Positions 35,221 to 43,698 of a DNA stretch of 64,000 nt are shown piece after piece (the first letter of the stretch is position 1; each line of letters begins with the position of its first letter). The stretch is from CAVVSD01 sp963837655 (GTDB lineage Bacteria > Actinomycetota > Thermoleophilia > Solirubrobacterales > Solirubrobacteraceae): positions 186,001 to 250,000 of the forward strand of contig CAWIOK010000002.1 of assembly GCA_963837655.1 (NCBI GenBank), in the 5' to 3' direction. The notes under the pieces were generated by a model that saw only the letters and a program-made list of their open reading frames with translations, ran no database searches and had not been told where the DNA came from. Made by a program: the position numbers and the translations under genes.

Positions 35221-37863
35221 TTACCGGTTGACGACCAGGACGCGCGCGCTGCGCACGTTCGCCCCGAGGCGGACGTTGCGCAGGCGGACCGTCTTGCCGA
35301 CGGCGACCCGGCGGTTGAGCGTCCGGACGACCTTGCCGTTGTATCCCATGAGCTGGATACGGACGTTGGCCGACTTGCGGCTGCCCTTCAGGCGCAGCGA
35401 CAGGTACCGCGTGCCCTTGGCCGAGTTCACCACGCGGGCGAACCGGACCGAGACCCTGGCGGCCCGACGGGTCCGCGAGGAGGACACCTGCACCTCTGCC
35501 TTGGCCAGTGCTGCCAGCGTCGCGGCCGTCGGCGTGCTGTTGCCGTTGGCGTTGGGGGCCGGCGGGCCAGCGGGCGTGCTCGGGTCACCCGGCGAACGCG
35601 GCGGGATGCCCGGATCGATCACGGACGGCGTGCCCTCACCGAAGGGGATCTTGACGTCGCGCAGCAGGCGCTCGGCCGTGAAGTCCCCGATGATGTTGAT
35701 CTCGGCGCCCTGGCTCTCCAGGACCTCGATCGAGGCGTTGCCGTACTGGTTGGTGCGGATGCAGACGCGCTTGTCGCTCTGCGAGTTGATCGGGTCGTCC
35801 ACGCGGGTCTGCCCCGTGAGGACGTACGGCCCGACCTGCTTGGCCTGGTTGTTGTCACCGGGCAGGAACGCCTGCACGATGCCGCCAGGGCTCGTGTTCG
35901 AGAAGCAGACGACCTCGTTGGCGAACGGCGAGCCATCGATGTCCTGCGCATGCGCGATGACGATCCGCGCGTTGCTCAGCTCGGCCGTGGTGCCCTTCGG
36001 GTACACGGCGAGGTACTTCGCGAACAGCGACTTGACCGTCTTGGTGATCGTCGTGGAGCCCACCGGCTGGTCGGAGACCGGCTGGTTGGGGTAATGCGAC
36101 TCGGCGGTGATGTTCGCGTGCCCGAGGACGCTGTCCTTCAGGTACTTGAGGTCACAGCCGCCGTTGAGGTTGCCGTCGAGATTCGGCTGCGTGGCGAGAA
36201 GCGAGTCGAACCAGAACCCGCTGCCGGGCCGGAAGTTGACATCGCCGATGCCATGCTCGTCGGTGTAGATGGCGACCTTCTGAGCGCCCTCCGGAGTCAT
36301 CCGGAACGCCTGACGCTCATCCTCGCGCCGCAGGCACTGGGTCTCGTACGCGTTGTTCGTACGACCGACGAACTCGTGCGCGATGTCCCAGTAGTCGTAG
36401 CGGCGGTCGTTGTCGGCGCGGTCGCCCTCGCCGCCGACGCCGTCACCGACGAGGTAGCCAGGGAAGTTGTTCCCAGGCAGACCATCGGTGCCGGACGACT
36501 CCGGATCGGGTGCGCCGGTGGCCGGCACGTACGCCGAGTAGAACGGGGCGTACAGGTTGTGCGAGGAGGCGTTGCCGCTCCCCTGGTTGGCGTTGGCCGG
36601 ACGATCGGCCGAGTACAGGTCGCTCTTGTCGGTCTTGCCGAACGAGCCGACCCCGTCGATGTCCTTGCCGTCGTGCTTGTTCGGAGCGATCGTGAAATCG
36701 ATCCGGGCAGCCGGCATCGGAGCGTCATCGGCGGTCAGGTAGCCGTCGGGCAGGAACGTCGAGTCCTCACGCTGGGGATCGAACGGACCACGCGAGGGCT
36801 CCCGGCTGAGGCCGAGCCACAGCGGCGGGATCGCGCCCGCGCCGTCTGCATCGAAGACACGCGAGAACGCGTAGCCGCCGTCGCAGTTGTCGACCGCGTC
36901 GAGGATGGGGCCTGCCGTGGTCACGTTGACCGGGCGGGTCGTCGGGTCACACGCGTTCGGGGAGGCGAGCGGATGCCCCTCGGTCGCGAAGGAGCCGAGA
37001 TCCGACTGGTCGTGGATGTCCCAGCGGTTCGACGGGTTCTCGTTGTTGGGGTTCGCGTCGGTCGCGAAGCGCTGGGCCAGCTGCGGCCACGCGTCGGGAA
37101 GGGTGATCTTGCCGAGGCGGTACGCGCCCTCGAACTCGCCCTCGACCGGCAGGACGCCGGTGACCTTCGCCTGCAGGACGCCTTCGTTGTGGGAGTCGGG
37201 CTGGTAGACGCTGTCGGCCCAGAACGAGTTGAGCACCCCGGATCCGAGGGGGTTGCCCTGATCGTTCGGACCGTCGCCGCCCAGGGGCAGCTCGGTCACC
37301 GCGGGATCGCCGAGCGACATCCAGCCCGCGAGGAACTGGTGCTGCAGGAGCGACGTGCGCTGGATGATCTGCAGCGCGGGCAGCAGTCGCTCACGATCGC
37401 CGAGCGCGATGCTCGTCGTGTCGACGTTCACGGCGAGCTTGATGCGCGCGAGGCCGGCGCCCGAGGACGTCCAGGTCTCACGAACGCACAGCTTGTTGCC
37501 GGCGATGAAGAAGCCGGACGAGCTCGAGATGGGGGAGGGATCGCGAGCGGTGTCGCTGCCCCACTCCTCCAGCACGAAGTCGTAGTTGAGATCCCCGAAC
37601 AGCAGGAACTCACCACGACGCGTCGCGGCGTTGCGCAGCACGTTGATCTCCGAGTCCTGGAGATCGTCGGAGCACTTGACGAGGCGGATGTTCTCCCCAC
37701 GCCATGCGAGATACGGGATGTTTGTCGACATCGGATTGGGATCCGATGCGATGGGCGAGCCTTGAACGGCTCCCGCCCAAGCCGAGGTACTTGCCAACAG
37801 GCAAGCGATCCCAGCAAGCAACAGCCCGACAAGGCCAAGGCCTAGCCGGCGAGCGCCCAGCAT
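35221..37863 (-). CDS. Large secreted protein of unknown function
   Basis: An 880-residue exported protein. The signal peptide (LGLGLVGLLLAGIACLLASTSAWA) is cut near residue 30. The body (~30-760) has no motif I can name; it is rich in Asn, Asp and Gly, with segments such as ENIRLVKCSDDLQDSEINV, LPLGGDGPNDQGNPLGSG and YDYWDIAHEFVGRTNNAY and several single Cys. A Pro/Gly/Ser linker (~760-790) leads to a C-terminal domain of repeated beta strands (VQVSSSRTRRAARVSVRF, YLSLRLKGSRKSANVRIQL, VGKTVRLRNVRL) found in other surface proteins of these bacteria. It has its own promoter region and terminator and probably sits at the cell surface. Confidence 0.7.
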   Translation of the reverse strand: MLGARRLGLGLVGLLLAGIACLLASTSAWAGAVQGSPIASDPNPMSTNIPYLAWRGENIRLVKCSDDLQDSEINVLRNAATRRGEFLLFGDLNYDFVLEEWGSDTARDPSPISSSSGFFIAGNKLCVRETWTSSGAGLARIKLAVNVDTTSIALGDRERLLPALQIIQRTSLLQHQFLAGWMSLGDPAVTELPLGGDGPNDQGNPLGSGVLNSFWADSVYQPDSHNEGVLQAKVTGVLPVEGEFEGAYRLGKITLPDAWPQLAQRFATDANPNNENPSNRWDIHDQSDLGSFATEGHPLASPNACDPTTRPVNVTTAGPILDAVDNCDGGYAFSRVFDADGAGAIPPLWLGLSREPSRGPFDPQREDSTFLPDGYLTADDAPMPAARIDFTIAPNKHDGKDIDGVGSFGKTDKSDLYSADRPANANQGSGNASSHNLYAPFYSAYVPATGAPDPESSGTDGLPGNNFPGYLVGDGVGGEGDRADNDRRYDYWDIAHEFVGRTNNAYETQCLRREDERQAFRMTPEGAQKVAIYTDEHGIGDVNFRPGSGFWFDSLLATQPNLDGNLNGGCDLKYLKDSVLGHANITAESHYPNQPVSDQPVGSTTITKTVKSLFAKYLAVYPKGTTAELSNARIVIAHAQDIDGSPFANEVVCFSNTSPGGIVQAFLPGDNNQAKQVGPYVLTGQTRVDDPINSQSDKRVCIRTNQYGNASIEVLESQGAEINIIGDFTAERLLRDVKIPFGEGTPSVIDPGIPPRSPGDPSTPAGPPAPNANGNSTPTAATLAALAKAEVQVSSSRTRRAARVSVRFARVVNSAKGTRYLSLRLKGSRKSANVRIQLMGYNGKVVRTLNRRVAVGKTVRLRNVRLGANVRSARVLVVNR

Positions 37864-38115
37864 TGACTACCTCCGTGTAGATGGACCTGAGGCGATGGCC
37901 GTGGAGGTCCTCTCCTGACCTCGGGTGCAACCCATCGCTGTCACAGGAGAAGCTAAGGCCGCTCCGACATCAGGGGCAACATGCCCCCGGATAGTTGTAT
38001 GCGACCCATGCGGGTGGTATCGCCTACCCGAGCATCTCAGCAACCACCCGGAATAGGCCGTCTGCATGGGCCGATCGGCCCAGAGGAGCTGACCGATCGG
38101 CGGAGAGCGGCGATG

Positions 38116-38138
38116 CGCCACGGGTAGGTCCCGTGGCG
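38116..38138 (-). terminator. Hairpin terminator of the response-regulator gene
   Basis: CGCCACGGG (38116-38124), loop TAGGT, CCCGTGGCG (38130-38138), 14 nt beyond the stop at 38152. The remainder of 37864-38115 is the upstream region of the large secreted-protein gene; it contains the palindrome GGGCCGATCGGCCC (around 38078) and no gene. Confidence 0.65.
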
Positions 38139-38151
38139 GGCGCCGCGACGA

Positions 38152-38916
38152 CTACATCCCGCTGGTGAGCTCCGCGTAGCGCTGGGCCGCCTGGACCCGG
38201 TTGCCAATGCCGAGCTGGCGGAAGATCGAGCGGAGGTGGAACTTCACGGTGTTCACCGAGATGAACAGCTCCTCGGCGATCTCCACGTTCGACTTGCCGG
38301 CGGCGACGAGCCGGAGCACGTCGCGCTGGCGGCGCGAGAGCGCGGCAAGCCGCGCGTCGGCCTCGAGCTGGCGACCGGCCGCGCGCCACCCGGAGGGGAA
38401 CACGGTGTGCCCCGCCAGGACCTGCCGCACAGCCATGACGATCGACGCGCCGGAGTCGCTCTTCTCCATCAGGGCGTCGACGTGGGCGCCCGCGGCGAGC
38501 TCCATGGTCGTCGCGTCGACGCCGTCGACGAGCACGACGATCTTGCTCGGCCGGGGCCGCTGGCGGATCGCTGCGATCGCGGACACCGCCTCGCCCGTCA
38601 TCGGCGTGTCCAGCACGACGGCGTCGGGCTCGACACGACTCACCGCCTCGAGCAACGCCGTCTCGTCCGTGAAGACGCCGGCGACCTCGAACGCTCCGGC
38701 TGCCCGGAGCAGCCACTGCAGGGCGTCGCCGAGCAGCCGCTGCTGCCCGAAGATCAACACCACCGCGGCGCGCTCGGCATCGAGCGAGTCGCCGGGCGTT
38801 GATTGGTAGGGCGCCCGTCCGGGGCGTAGCGCGCGTGGCGCGCCAGAGAACGACGACCCGTCCGGGCGGTCGTCTCCATCCTCTGCGCGGCGCTCATCCA
38901 TGAGACCGACTTTCAT
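38152..38916 (-). CDS. NarL/LuxR-type response regulator with degenerate receiver
   Basis: A 254-residue protein. The C-terminal HTH is standard: LAALSRRQRDVLRLVAAGKSNVEIAEELFISVNTVKFHLRSIFRQLG. The N-terminal receiver (~45-165) keeps the phospho-acceptor candidate in DAVVLDTPM and the Lys in LMEKSD, but the usual acidic pair at the end of strand 1 is replaced (VVLIFGQQRLLGDAL), so Mg-dependent phosphorylation is doubtful. No histidine kinase is adjacent. ATG at 38916 follows AAGAGG by 4 nt; ATG 38901 is an alternative. It may control the upstream surface-protein genes. Confidence 0.85.
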   Translation of the reverse strand: MKVGLMDERRAEDGDDRPDGSSFSGAPRALRPGRAPYQSTPGDSLDAERAAVVLIFGQQRLLGDALQWLLRAAGAFEVAGVFTDETALLEAVSRVEPDAVVLDTPMTGEAVSAIAAIRQRPRPSKIVVLVDGVDATTMELAAGAHVDALMEKSDSGASIVMAVRQVLAGHTVFPSGWRAAGRQLEADARLAALSRRQRDVLRLVAAGKSNVEIAEELFISVNTVKFHLRSIFRQLGIGNRVQAAQRYAELTSGM

Positions 38917-39107
38917 ACGACCTCTTCCGTATCTGCTGTGCGTCCGTGACAGGAACGACCTTCTCCGCTCGCGGCGGCCCGTGTCAAGAGGCCTTTGTGT
39001 CGGTTTCGGGCACAAAACCCGAACGGTTCCTCCAAACCATCGTAGACCAGAATCCGGCCGGCGCCTCGAAGTTGCAATACCTCAGCCTGGACCTGAGCCT
39101 GAGATCT

Positions 39108-39131
39108 GGCCCGATCCGCACGGATCGGGCC
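39108..39131. promoter_or_regulatory. Perfect palindrome upstream of the GH26-like gene
   Basis: GGCCCGATCCG (39108-39118), CA, CGGATCGGGCC (39121-39131), just upstream of -10-like TAGCCT (39138-39143), placing it over the -35 region. Operator or small hairpin. The rest of the 236-nt divergent gap 38917-39152 shows only a weaker TTCGGG/CCCGAA repeat. Confidence 0.5.
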
Positions 39132-39152
39132 GGTCGCTAGCCTCCGGTGAGG

Positions 39153-40322
39153 ATGCATAGCGTGTCGAACAGGAGGTTCGCACCGCTCACGTTGCTCGCA
39201 ATCGCCACCGCCGTGCTCCTCGGAGCGTGCGGGTCGGATGGGCGGAAATCGAGCACCGGCGGGGACGAAGCGCCCTCGGCCGGGGGTGGGGAGACGACCG
39301 GGCGCATGCTCGCGGGGCCGCAGTGCGGGCCTGGCCAGCGGACCGTCGTGGCGCCCCCCGCCGAGGGGATCCTGCACGGCGCGATGCCGTCGCTGCTGCA
39401 CGACGACGCCCTCAGCGGGCCTCGCAGCGGCGCTCGCGTGCGCGGCTTCGAGCGCCTCGCGGACCGCAAGCTCGCCTGGGTGTACTTCTCCGACAACTGG
39501 TTCCAGGGCATCCGCTTCCCCGCCGAGGCCGTCGAATCGGTGCGCGAGACTGGCGCGCTGCCGTTCATCCGGCTCATGCCGCGGTCGCAGTGGAAGGACG
39601 GCCAAGCGGATCCCAAGTACCCCTTGAGCCGCATCGCGAAGGGCGACTTCGACGCCGATCTGCGCACCTGGGCGACGGCAGCGCGTGACGCGCGCATCCC
39701 GCTCCTCGTCGACTTCGCCCCGGAGATGAACGGCAACTGGTTCCCCTGGAGCGGCGCGTTCAACGGCGGGGAGAACAACGGGCCGGAGACGTACAAGAGC
39801 GCCTACCGCCACGTGGTCGACCTGTTCCGCGCGACGGGCGCCGACAACGTCGGCTTCGCCTTCCACGTCAACGTGCGCTCCGCGCCCGACGAGCCCTGGA
39901 ACGACCTGGCGCAGTACTACCCCGGCGACGACTACATCGACTGGATCGGGGTGTCGGCGTACGGCGGGGTGTTCCCCGGCTACGACTGGGAGCCGCTGCG
40001 ACGCGCCCTGGACGAGGCCTATCCGAAGCTGACGGCGCTGTCGCCGACGAAGCCGATCGCCGTGCTCGAGACCGGCGTCCTCGAGGAGCAGGGCAAGGAC
40101 AAGGCGGCGTGGATCCGGTCCGCGTACGATGCGCTGCGCATGGACCGCTATCCCCGACTCAAGGCCGCCATCTGGTGGCACGAGCGCTGGACGAACGCCG
40201 ACGACCGGGTGAGCGACGTCCGGATCGACTCCGATGCCGCGGCCACCGCCGCCTACCGCAAGGCCGTCTCGGGCCCGGCGTTCGTCGCCCGCCCCGCCTA
40301 CGCCTGCGCGCCGAAGGCCTGA
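39153..40322 (+). CDS. Glycoside hydrolase family 26-like lipoprotein
   Basis: A 389-residue lipoprotein (lipobox AVLLGAC, Cys ~27) with a beta/alpha-barrel domain of GH26 mannanase type. Catalytic candidates: acid/base Glu in VDFAPEMNGNWFPWSG and nucleophile Glu in PIAVLETGVLEEQG; supporting segments FHVNVRSAPDEPW, YIDWIGVSAYGG, AIWWHERW. The family hydrolyses beta-mannans and related glycans. ATG at 39153 lies 9 nt after a TAGCCT box; GTG 39147 is an alternative. A ROK sugar kinase follows after 4 nt, fitting hydrolysis of a glycan and phosphorylation of the sugar. Confidence 0.82.
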   Translation: MHSVSNRRFAPLTLLAIATAVLLGACGSDGRKSSTGGDEAPSAGGGETTGRMLAGPQCGPGQRTVVAPPAEGILHGAMPSLLHDDALSGPRSGARVRGFERLADRKLAWVYFSDNWFQGIRFPAEAVESVRETGALPFIRLMPRSQWKDGQADPKYPLSRIAKGDFDADLRTWATAARDARIPLLVDFAPEMNGNWFPWSGAFNGGENNGPETYKSAYRHVVDLFRATGADNVGFAFHVNVRSAPDEPWNDLAQYYPGDDYIDWIGVSAYGGVFPGYDWEPLRRALDEAYPKLTALSPTKPIAVLETGVLEEQGKDKAAWIRSAYDALRMDRYPRLKAAIWWHERWTNADDRVSDVRIDSDAAATAAYRKAVSGPAFVARPAYACAPKA

Positions 40323-40326
40323 CGAC

Positions 40327-41280
40327 GTGCGTGGCGGGATCGATCTGGGCGGCACGAAGATCCAGGCTGTCGTCGTCGACGACGACAGCAAGGTGCTCGG
40401 CGAGCACCGCGAGCCCACGCCGACCGAGGGGGGACCGGCGGACGTCTCGGAGGCGATGGCCGGCGCGCTGCGCGCGGCCTCGGAGGCCGCCGGCGTCGAG
40501 ACGTCGGAGCTGACCGGCGTCGGCGTCGGCTCGCCCGGCGCCGTCGACGAGGGCAAGGGGACCGTCACGAGCGCGCGCAACCTTCCCGACTGGGAGGGCA
40601 CGTTCCCGCTCGGCGAGGACCTCGGCAAGCGCGTCGGCACGACGGTCAAGCTGGGCAACGACGTGCAGGTCGCGACCGATGCCGAGTTCCATCTCGGTGC
40701 GGCGCGCGAGTTCGACTCCGTGCTCGGCGTCTTCTGGGGCACGGGGGTCGGCGGCGGCCTTGTGCTCGACTCCAAGCCGTGGCTCGGCCGAGGCTCGGCC
40801 GGCGAGATCGGGCACGTGGTCGTGCGTCGCAACGGCGCCAGGTGCCCGTGTGGCCGTCGCGGCTGCATGGAGGCCTACGCGGGGCGCGCGGCCATGGAGG
40901 CGCGCGCGCGGCGGCTGCAGAACGAGGGGCAGCACACGGTCCTCTTCGAGGTCATGAAGAAGCGGGGCCGCGAGCGGCTGACGAGCGGCGTCTGGGCGAA
41001 GGCGCTGCGCGCCGAGGACCCGATGGCGGTCAAGCTCGTGGCGAGGGCGGTCGCGGCGCTCGGCGCGGGCGTCGCGTCTGCCCAGAACCTCCTCGACGTC
41101 GAGGCCGTGATCATCGGCGGCGGCCTGGGCATCCGGCTCGGCGAGCCGTACGTCGCCAGGATCGCGGCGGCGATGCAACCGCACCTCTTCCTCGACGGCA
41201 AGCCGCCGATCGTGCGCCTGGCGGCGCTCGGCGACCTCGGCGGCGCCGTCGGCGCCGCGCTGCTCGTCGACAACGGCTGA
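40327..41280 (+). CDS. ROK-family sugar kinase (glucokinase-like)
   Basis: A 317-residue ROK kinase: ATP-binding start GGIDLGGTKIQAVVVDD, GVGSPGAVDEGKG, LGNDVQVATDAEF with the catalytic Asp, GTGVGGGLVL, the His in EIGHVVV and the ROK zinc motif CPCGRRGCMEAYAG. The intact catalytic residues argue for a kinase rather than a repressor, and there is no HTH. Probable substrate is glucose or a related hexose. GTG start 4 nt after the GH26-like gene; the operon ends with two hairpins. Confidence 0.9.
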   Translation: MRGGIDLGGTKIQAVVVDDDSKVLGEHREPTPTEGGPADVSEAMAGALRAASEAAGVETSELTGVGVGSPGAVDEGKGTVTSARNLPDWEGTFPLGEDLGKRVGTTVKLGNDVQVATDAEFHLGAAREFDSVLGVFWGTGVGGGLVLDSKPWLGRGSAGEIGHVVVRRNGARCPCGRRGCMEAYAGRAAMEARARRLQNEGQHTVLFEVMKKRGRERLTSGVWAKALRAEDPMAVKLVARAVAALGAGVASAQNLLDVEAVIIGGGLGIRLGEPYVARIAAAMQPHLFLDGKPPIVRLAALGDLGGAVGAALLVDNG

Positions 41281-41293
41281 CGACGATCGGGCT

Positions 41294-41345
41294 TGGCAGT
41301 ACGTCGCTCAGCGACGAACTGCCAGGGGCAGACGAAGTCTGCCCC
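41294..41345. terminator. Double hairpin between convergent genes
   Basis: Hairpin 1: TGGCAGT (41294-41300) with ACTGCCA (41318-41324), with an inner TCGCT/AGCGA stem. Hairpin 2: GGGGCAGAC (41325-41333), GAA, GTCTGCCCC (41337-41345). The second ends on the stop codon of the ferredoxin gene, so it can end transcripts from both sides. Confidence 0.75.
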
Positions 41346-41668
41346 TAGATCTGGGCCTCCGGCAGCCGGACGACGAGCCCGTCGAGCTCGTCGGTCAGCT
41401 CGATCTGGCAGCTCAGCCGGCTGTTGGACAGCCGCTCGGAGGCTGTCGCCTCGAGCATCTCGTCCTCGTCGCCTGACATCTCGGGCAGCCGGTCCGCGAA
41501 CGCCTCGTCGACGTAGACGTGGCAGGTCGCGCACATGAGCGAACCGCCGCACTCCGCCACGATCCCGTCGATGTCGTGGGCGACCGCGGCCATCATGACG
41601 CTCGTCCCGACGTCGGCCTCGGCCTCGATCTCGGTTCCGTCGGGGTTGACGTAGGTGACCTTCGGCAT
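41345..41668 (-). CDS. 2Fe-2S ferredoxin (adrenodoxin/putidaredoxin type)
   Basis: A 107-residue ferredoxin: KVTYVNPDGTEIEAEADVGTSVM, then cluster ligands in AECGGSLMCATCHVYV (C-x5-C-x2-C) and the fourth Cys in SRLSCQIEL. It transfers electrons to a P450, and the P450 gene overlaps its start by one base (TGATG). A ferredoxin reductase is not in the window. Confidence 0.93.
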   Translation of the reverse strand: MPKVTYVNPDGTEIEAEADVGTSVMMAAVAHDIDGIVAECGGSLMCATCHVYVDEAFADRLPEMSGDEDEMLEATASERLSNSRLSCQIELTDELDGLVVRLPEAQI

Positions 41669-42870
41669 CAGGCCGCCACGTGCAGCCGCAACGGCAGGTG
41701 CTCGTGGCCGTGGGCGGCCATGTTGACCGCCGCCTCGGGCTCGCCGGCCAGTTCGATCCGCTCGACGCGGCGGGCGAGTGCGGCGAAGAGGGTCTCGCCC
41801 TCCATACGCGCGAGGGCCTGTCCGACGCAGGCGTGGATGCCGAAGCCCAGCCCGATGTGCCCGGTCAGCTTGCGCGAGATGTCGTAGCGCTCCGGGTCCT
41901 CCCAGCGCCGCGGGTCGCGTCCGGCCGCGAGCCAGAGCAGCAGCAGCCGCGCGCCCGCGGGGACCTCGACGCCGTCGAGGTCCACCGCGCGCGTCGTGAT
42001 CCGGCCGCCGTAGCGGGCGGGGCAGTCGTAGCGCAGCATCTCCTCGAAGGCGGCCCGCGCGCGGCTCGGGTCGGCGCGCAGCAGGTCCCACTGGTCGGGG
42101 AAGCGCGCGAATGCCTGCAGCAGGTTGCCGATGCCGAAGATCGTGGTGTCCGAGCCGGCCGAGAACAGCGTCTTGACGAGCAGCTCCGCCTCGTCCCAGC
42201 CGATCTCGCCGGTCTCCGCCGCCGCGTAGATCGTCGCGCCCATGCCGCCGGGCCGCATGACCTCCGGCTTGCAGTTGACCTCCACCCACTCGAGGGCCTC
42301 CGCGCCCTTGCGCAGGCCCTCGTGGAAGATCTCGTTGGGTGGGCCGAACGTGTTGAAGGCCGCGTCGCCGAAGCGCACGAGGTGCTCGCGGCCCTCCTCG
42401 GGCAGCCCGATCGCGTCGGGGAAGACCCGCAGGACGAACGGCGAGGCGATGTCGTGGCGCCCGTCGAGCTCCACGACGGGGCCGGACGCTCCGGCGAGCA
42501 GACGGTCGACATGCGCGTCGGCCTCGCGCACGAAATCTTCGCGCATCCGCTTGATGACCGCCGGCGAGATCGCACGCTGGATGACGGCGCGCACGCGCGG
42601 ATGGGCGGGCGGGTCGTCGGTGAGGAGGATCTCGGGACGGATCGAGTTCGGGTCGTGGAACGGGCGCGACGTGGAGGAGAATGTCTCCCAGTCACGTGCG
42701 GCCTCGTAGACGTGCTCGTGGCGGCCCGTCACCCAGATGTCGTAGCGCTCGAGGTAGACCGCGGGGGCCTGCTCGCGCAGCTGGGCGTCGAACGTCTGCG
42801 GGTCGCGCACCGGCTCGAGCGCGAACATGTCGAGATCTGAGATGTGGGACGGAGTGGCGACGTCGGGCAT
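41668..42870 (-). CDS. Cytochrome P450
   Basis: A 400-residue soluble bacterial P450. Key motifs: I-helix FSAGSDTTIFGIG, ExxR in FEEMLRYDCP, and haem-Cys loop LGFGIHACVGQALARME. Early segments LLTDDPPAHPRVRAVIQRAISP fit CYP199/CYP200-like bacterial enzymes, some of which demethylate aromatic ethers, but subfamily cannot be fixed by eye. Cotranscribed with its ferredoxin. Divergent from the GntR gene with an 85-nt gap, so GntR control is plausible. In this locus it may feed a phenol to the monooxygenase and ring-cleavage enzymes (inference). Confidence 0.93.
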   Translation of the reverse strand: MPDVATPSHISDLDMFALEPVRDPQTFDAQLREQAPAVYLERYDIWVTGRHEHVYEAARDWETFSSTSRPFHDPNSIRPEILLTDDPPAHPRVRAVIQRAISPAVIKRMREDFVREADAHVDRLLAGASGPVVELDGRHDIASPFVLRVFPDAIGLPEEGREHLVRFGDAAFNTFGPPNEIFHEGLRKGAEALEWVEVNCKPEVMRPGGMGATIYAAAETGEIGWDEAELLVKTLFSAGSDTTIFGIGNLLQAFARFPDQWDLLRADPSRARAAFEEMLRYDCPARYGGRITTRAVDLDGVEVPAGARLLLLWLAAGRDPRRWEDPERYDISRKLTGHIGLGFGIHACVGQALARMEGETLFAALARRVERIELAGEPEAAVNMAAHGHEHLPLRLHVAA

Positions 42871-42955
42871 CGTCGGACAGTCATATCAAGCATGTGTCGT
42901 GTCAGCCATCTGGATCCACCTGACCGATCCGGTGCAGTGGTTAGCCTGAGCGTCG

Positions 42956-43693
42956 ATGCCTGCCGCACGCAACCGGGTGGTCTCGAGGGACGGTCAGAAC
43001 GTCGCTCACATCCACGCGCGCCTGCGCGAGGCGATCCTGAGCGGCGACATGGCGGCGGGCGAGGTGACGACGCAGGTCGCGCTCGGCGAGTCGCTCGGGG
43101 CGGGCCGCACCCCGATCCGGGAGGCGCTGCGCCTCCTGCAGCGCGAGGGCCTGGTCATCGCCGAGCCGAACCGGCGCGTGCGCGTCGCCGAGCTCTCGGC
43201 CGACGACGCGGAGTCCCTGTACGTGGGCCGCATCGCGCTCGAGGTCGTCGCGCTGCGCGTCACGGTGCCGGAGCTCCAGTCGCCGGACGTCGCCGAGCTC
43301 GAGGGCCTCATGGCCCAGATGGAGCACTACATGGGCGAGCGCGATTGGCGCGGACTGCGAGCACCGCACCGCGCGTTTCACGCCAAGCTGGTCTCCGCAG
43401 CGGGCGAGCGGGTGGTCGAGCTCGTCGCGCAGGGCTTCGACCATGCCGAGCGCTACCGCCTTGCGCAGTCCACGCTGAACGCCCGCGAGTGGAACCTGCG
43501 CGGCGAGGAGCACCGTGGGCTCGTGGAGGCGGCGAAGGCCGGCGACGCCGATCTCGCCGCCGGGCGCCTGGCAGAGCACTACGGCCACACCGCGAAGCTC
43601 ATCCTCGCCGCGCTGGATCCCGGTTACGAGCTGCACAGGCTGCGCATCACGCTGGCCGCGGTGGCGCCCGGCACAGAAGCCCTCCTGGGTTAG
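42956..43693 (+). CDS. GntR-family regulator, FCD subfamily
   Basis: A 245-residue protein: winged helix IHARLREAILSGDMAAGEVTTQVAL, then GAGRTPIREALRLLQREGLV, and an FCD domain with PHRAFHAKLVSAAG, GEEHRGLVEA and EHYGHTAKL histidines forming the likely metal/effector site. TAGCCT (42942-42947) ends 8 nt before ATG, suggesting a leaderless mRNA. It is the only regulator in the aromatic locus 41345-49145 and the best candidate to bind the CCACTT-N4-AAGTGG palindromes found twice downstream. Confidence 0.9.
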   Translation: MPAARNRVVSRDGQNVAHIHARLREAILSGDMAAGEVTTQVALGESLGAGRTPIREALRLLQREGLVIAEPNRRVRVAELSADDAESLYVGRIALEVVALRVTVPELQSPDVAELEGLMAQMEHYMGERDWRGLRAPHRAFHAKLVSAAGERVVELVAQGFDHAERYRLAQSTLNAREWNLRGEEHRGLVEAAKAGDADLAAGRLAEHYGHTAKLILAALDPGYELHRLRITLAAVAPGTEALLG

Positions 43694-43698
43694 TGCAC

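Noticed and set aside
42900..42955. Third copy of the CCACTT-N4-AAGTGG operator upstream of the GntR gene
   Set aside because: Only GGATCCACC and a distant GTGG are present; symmetry and spacing do not match.
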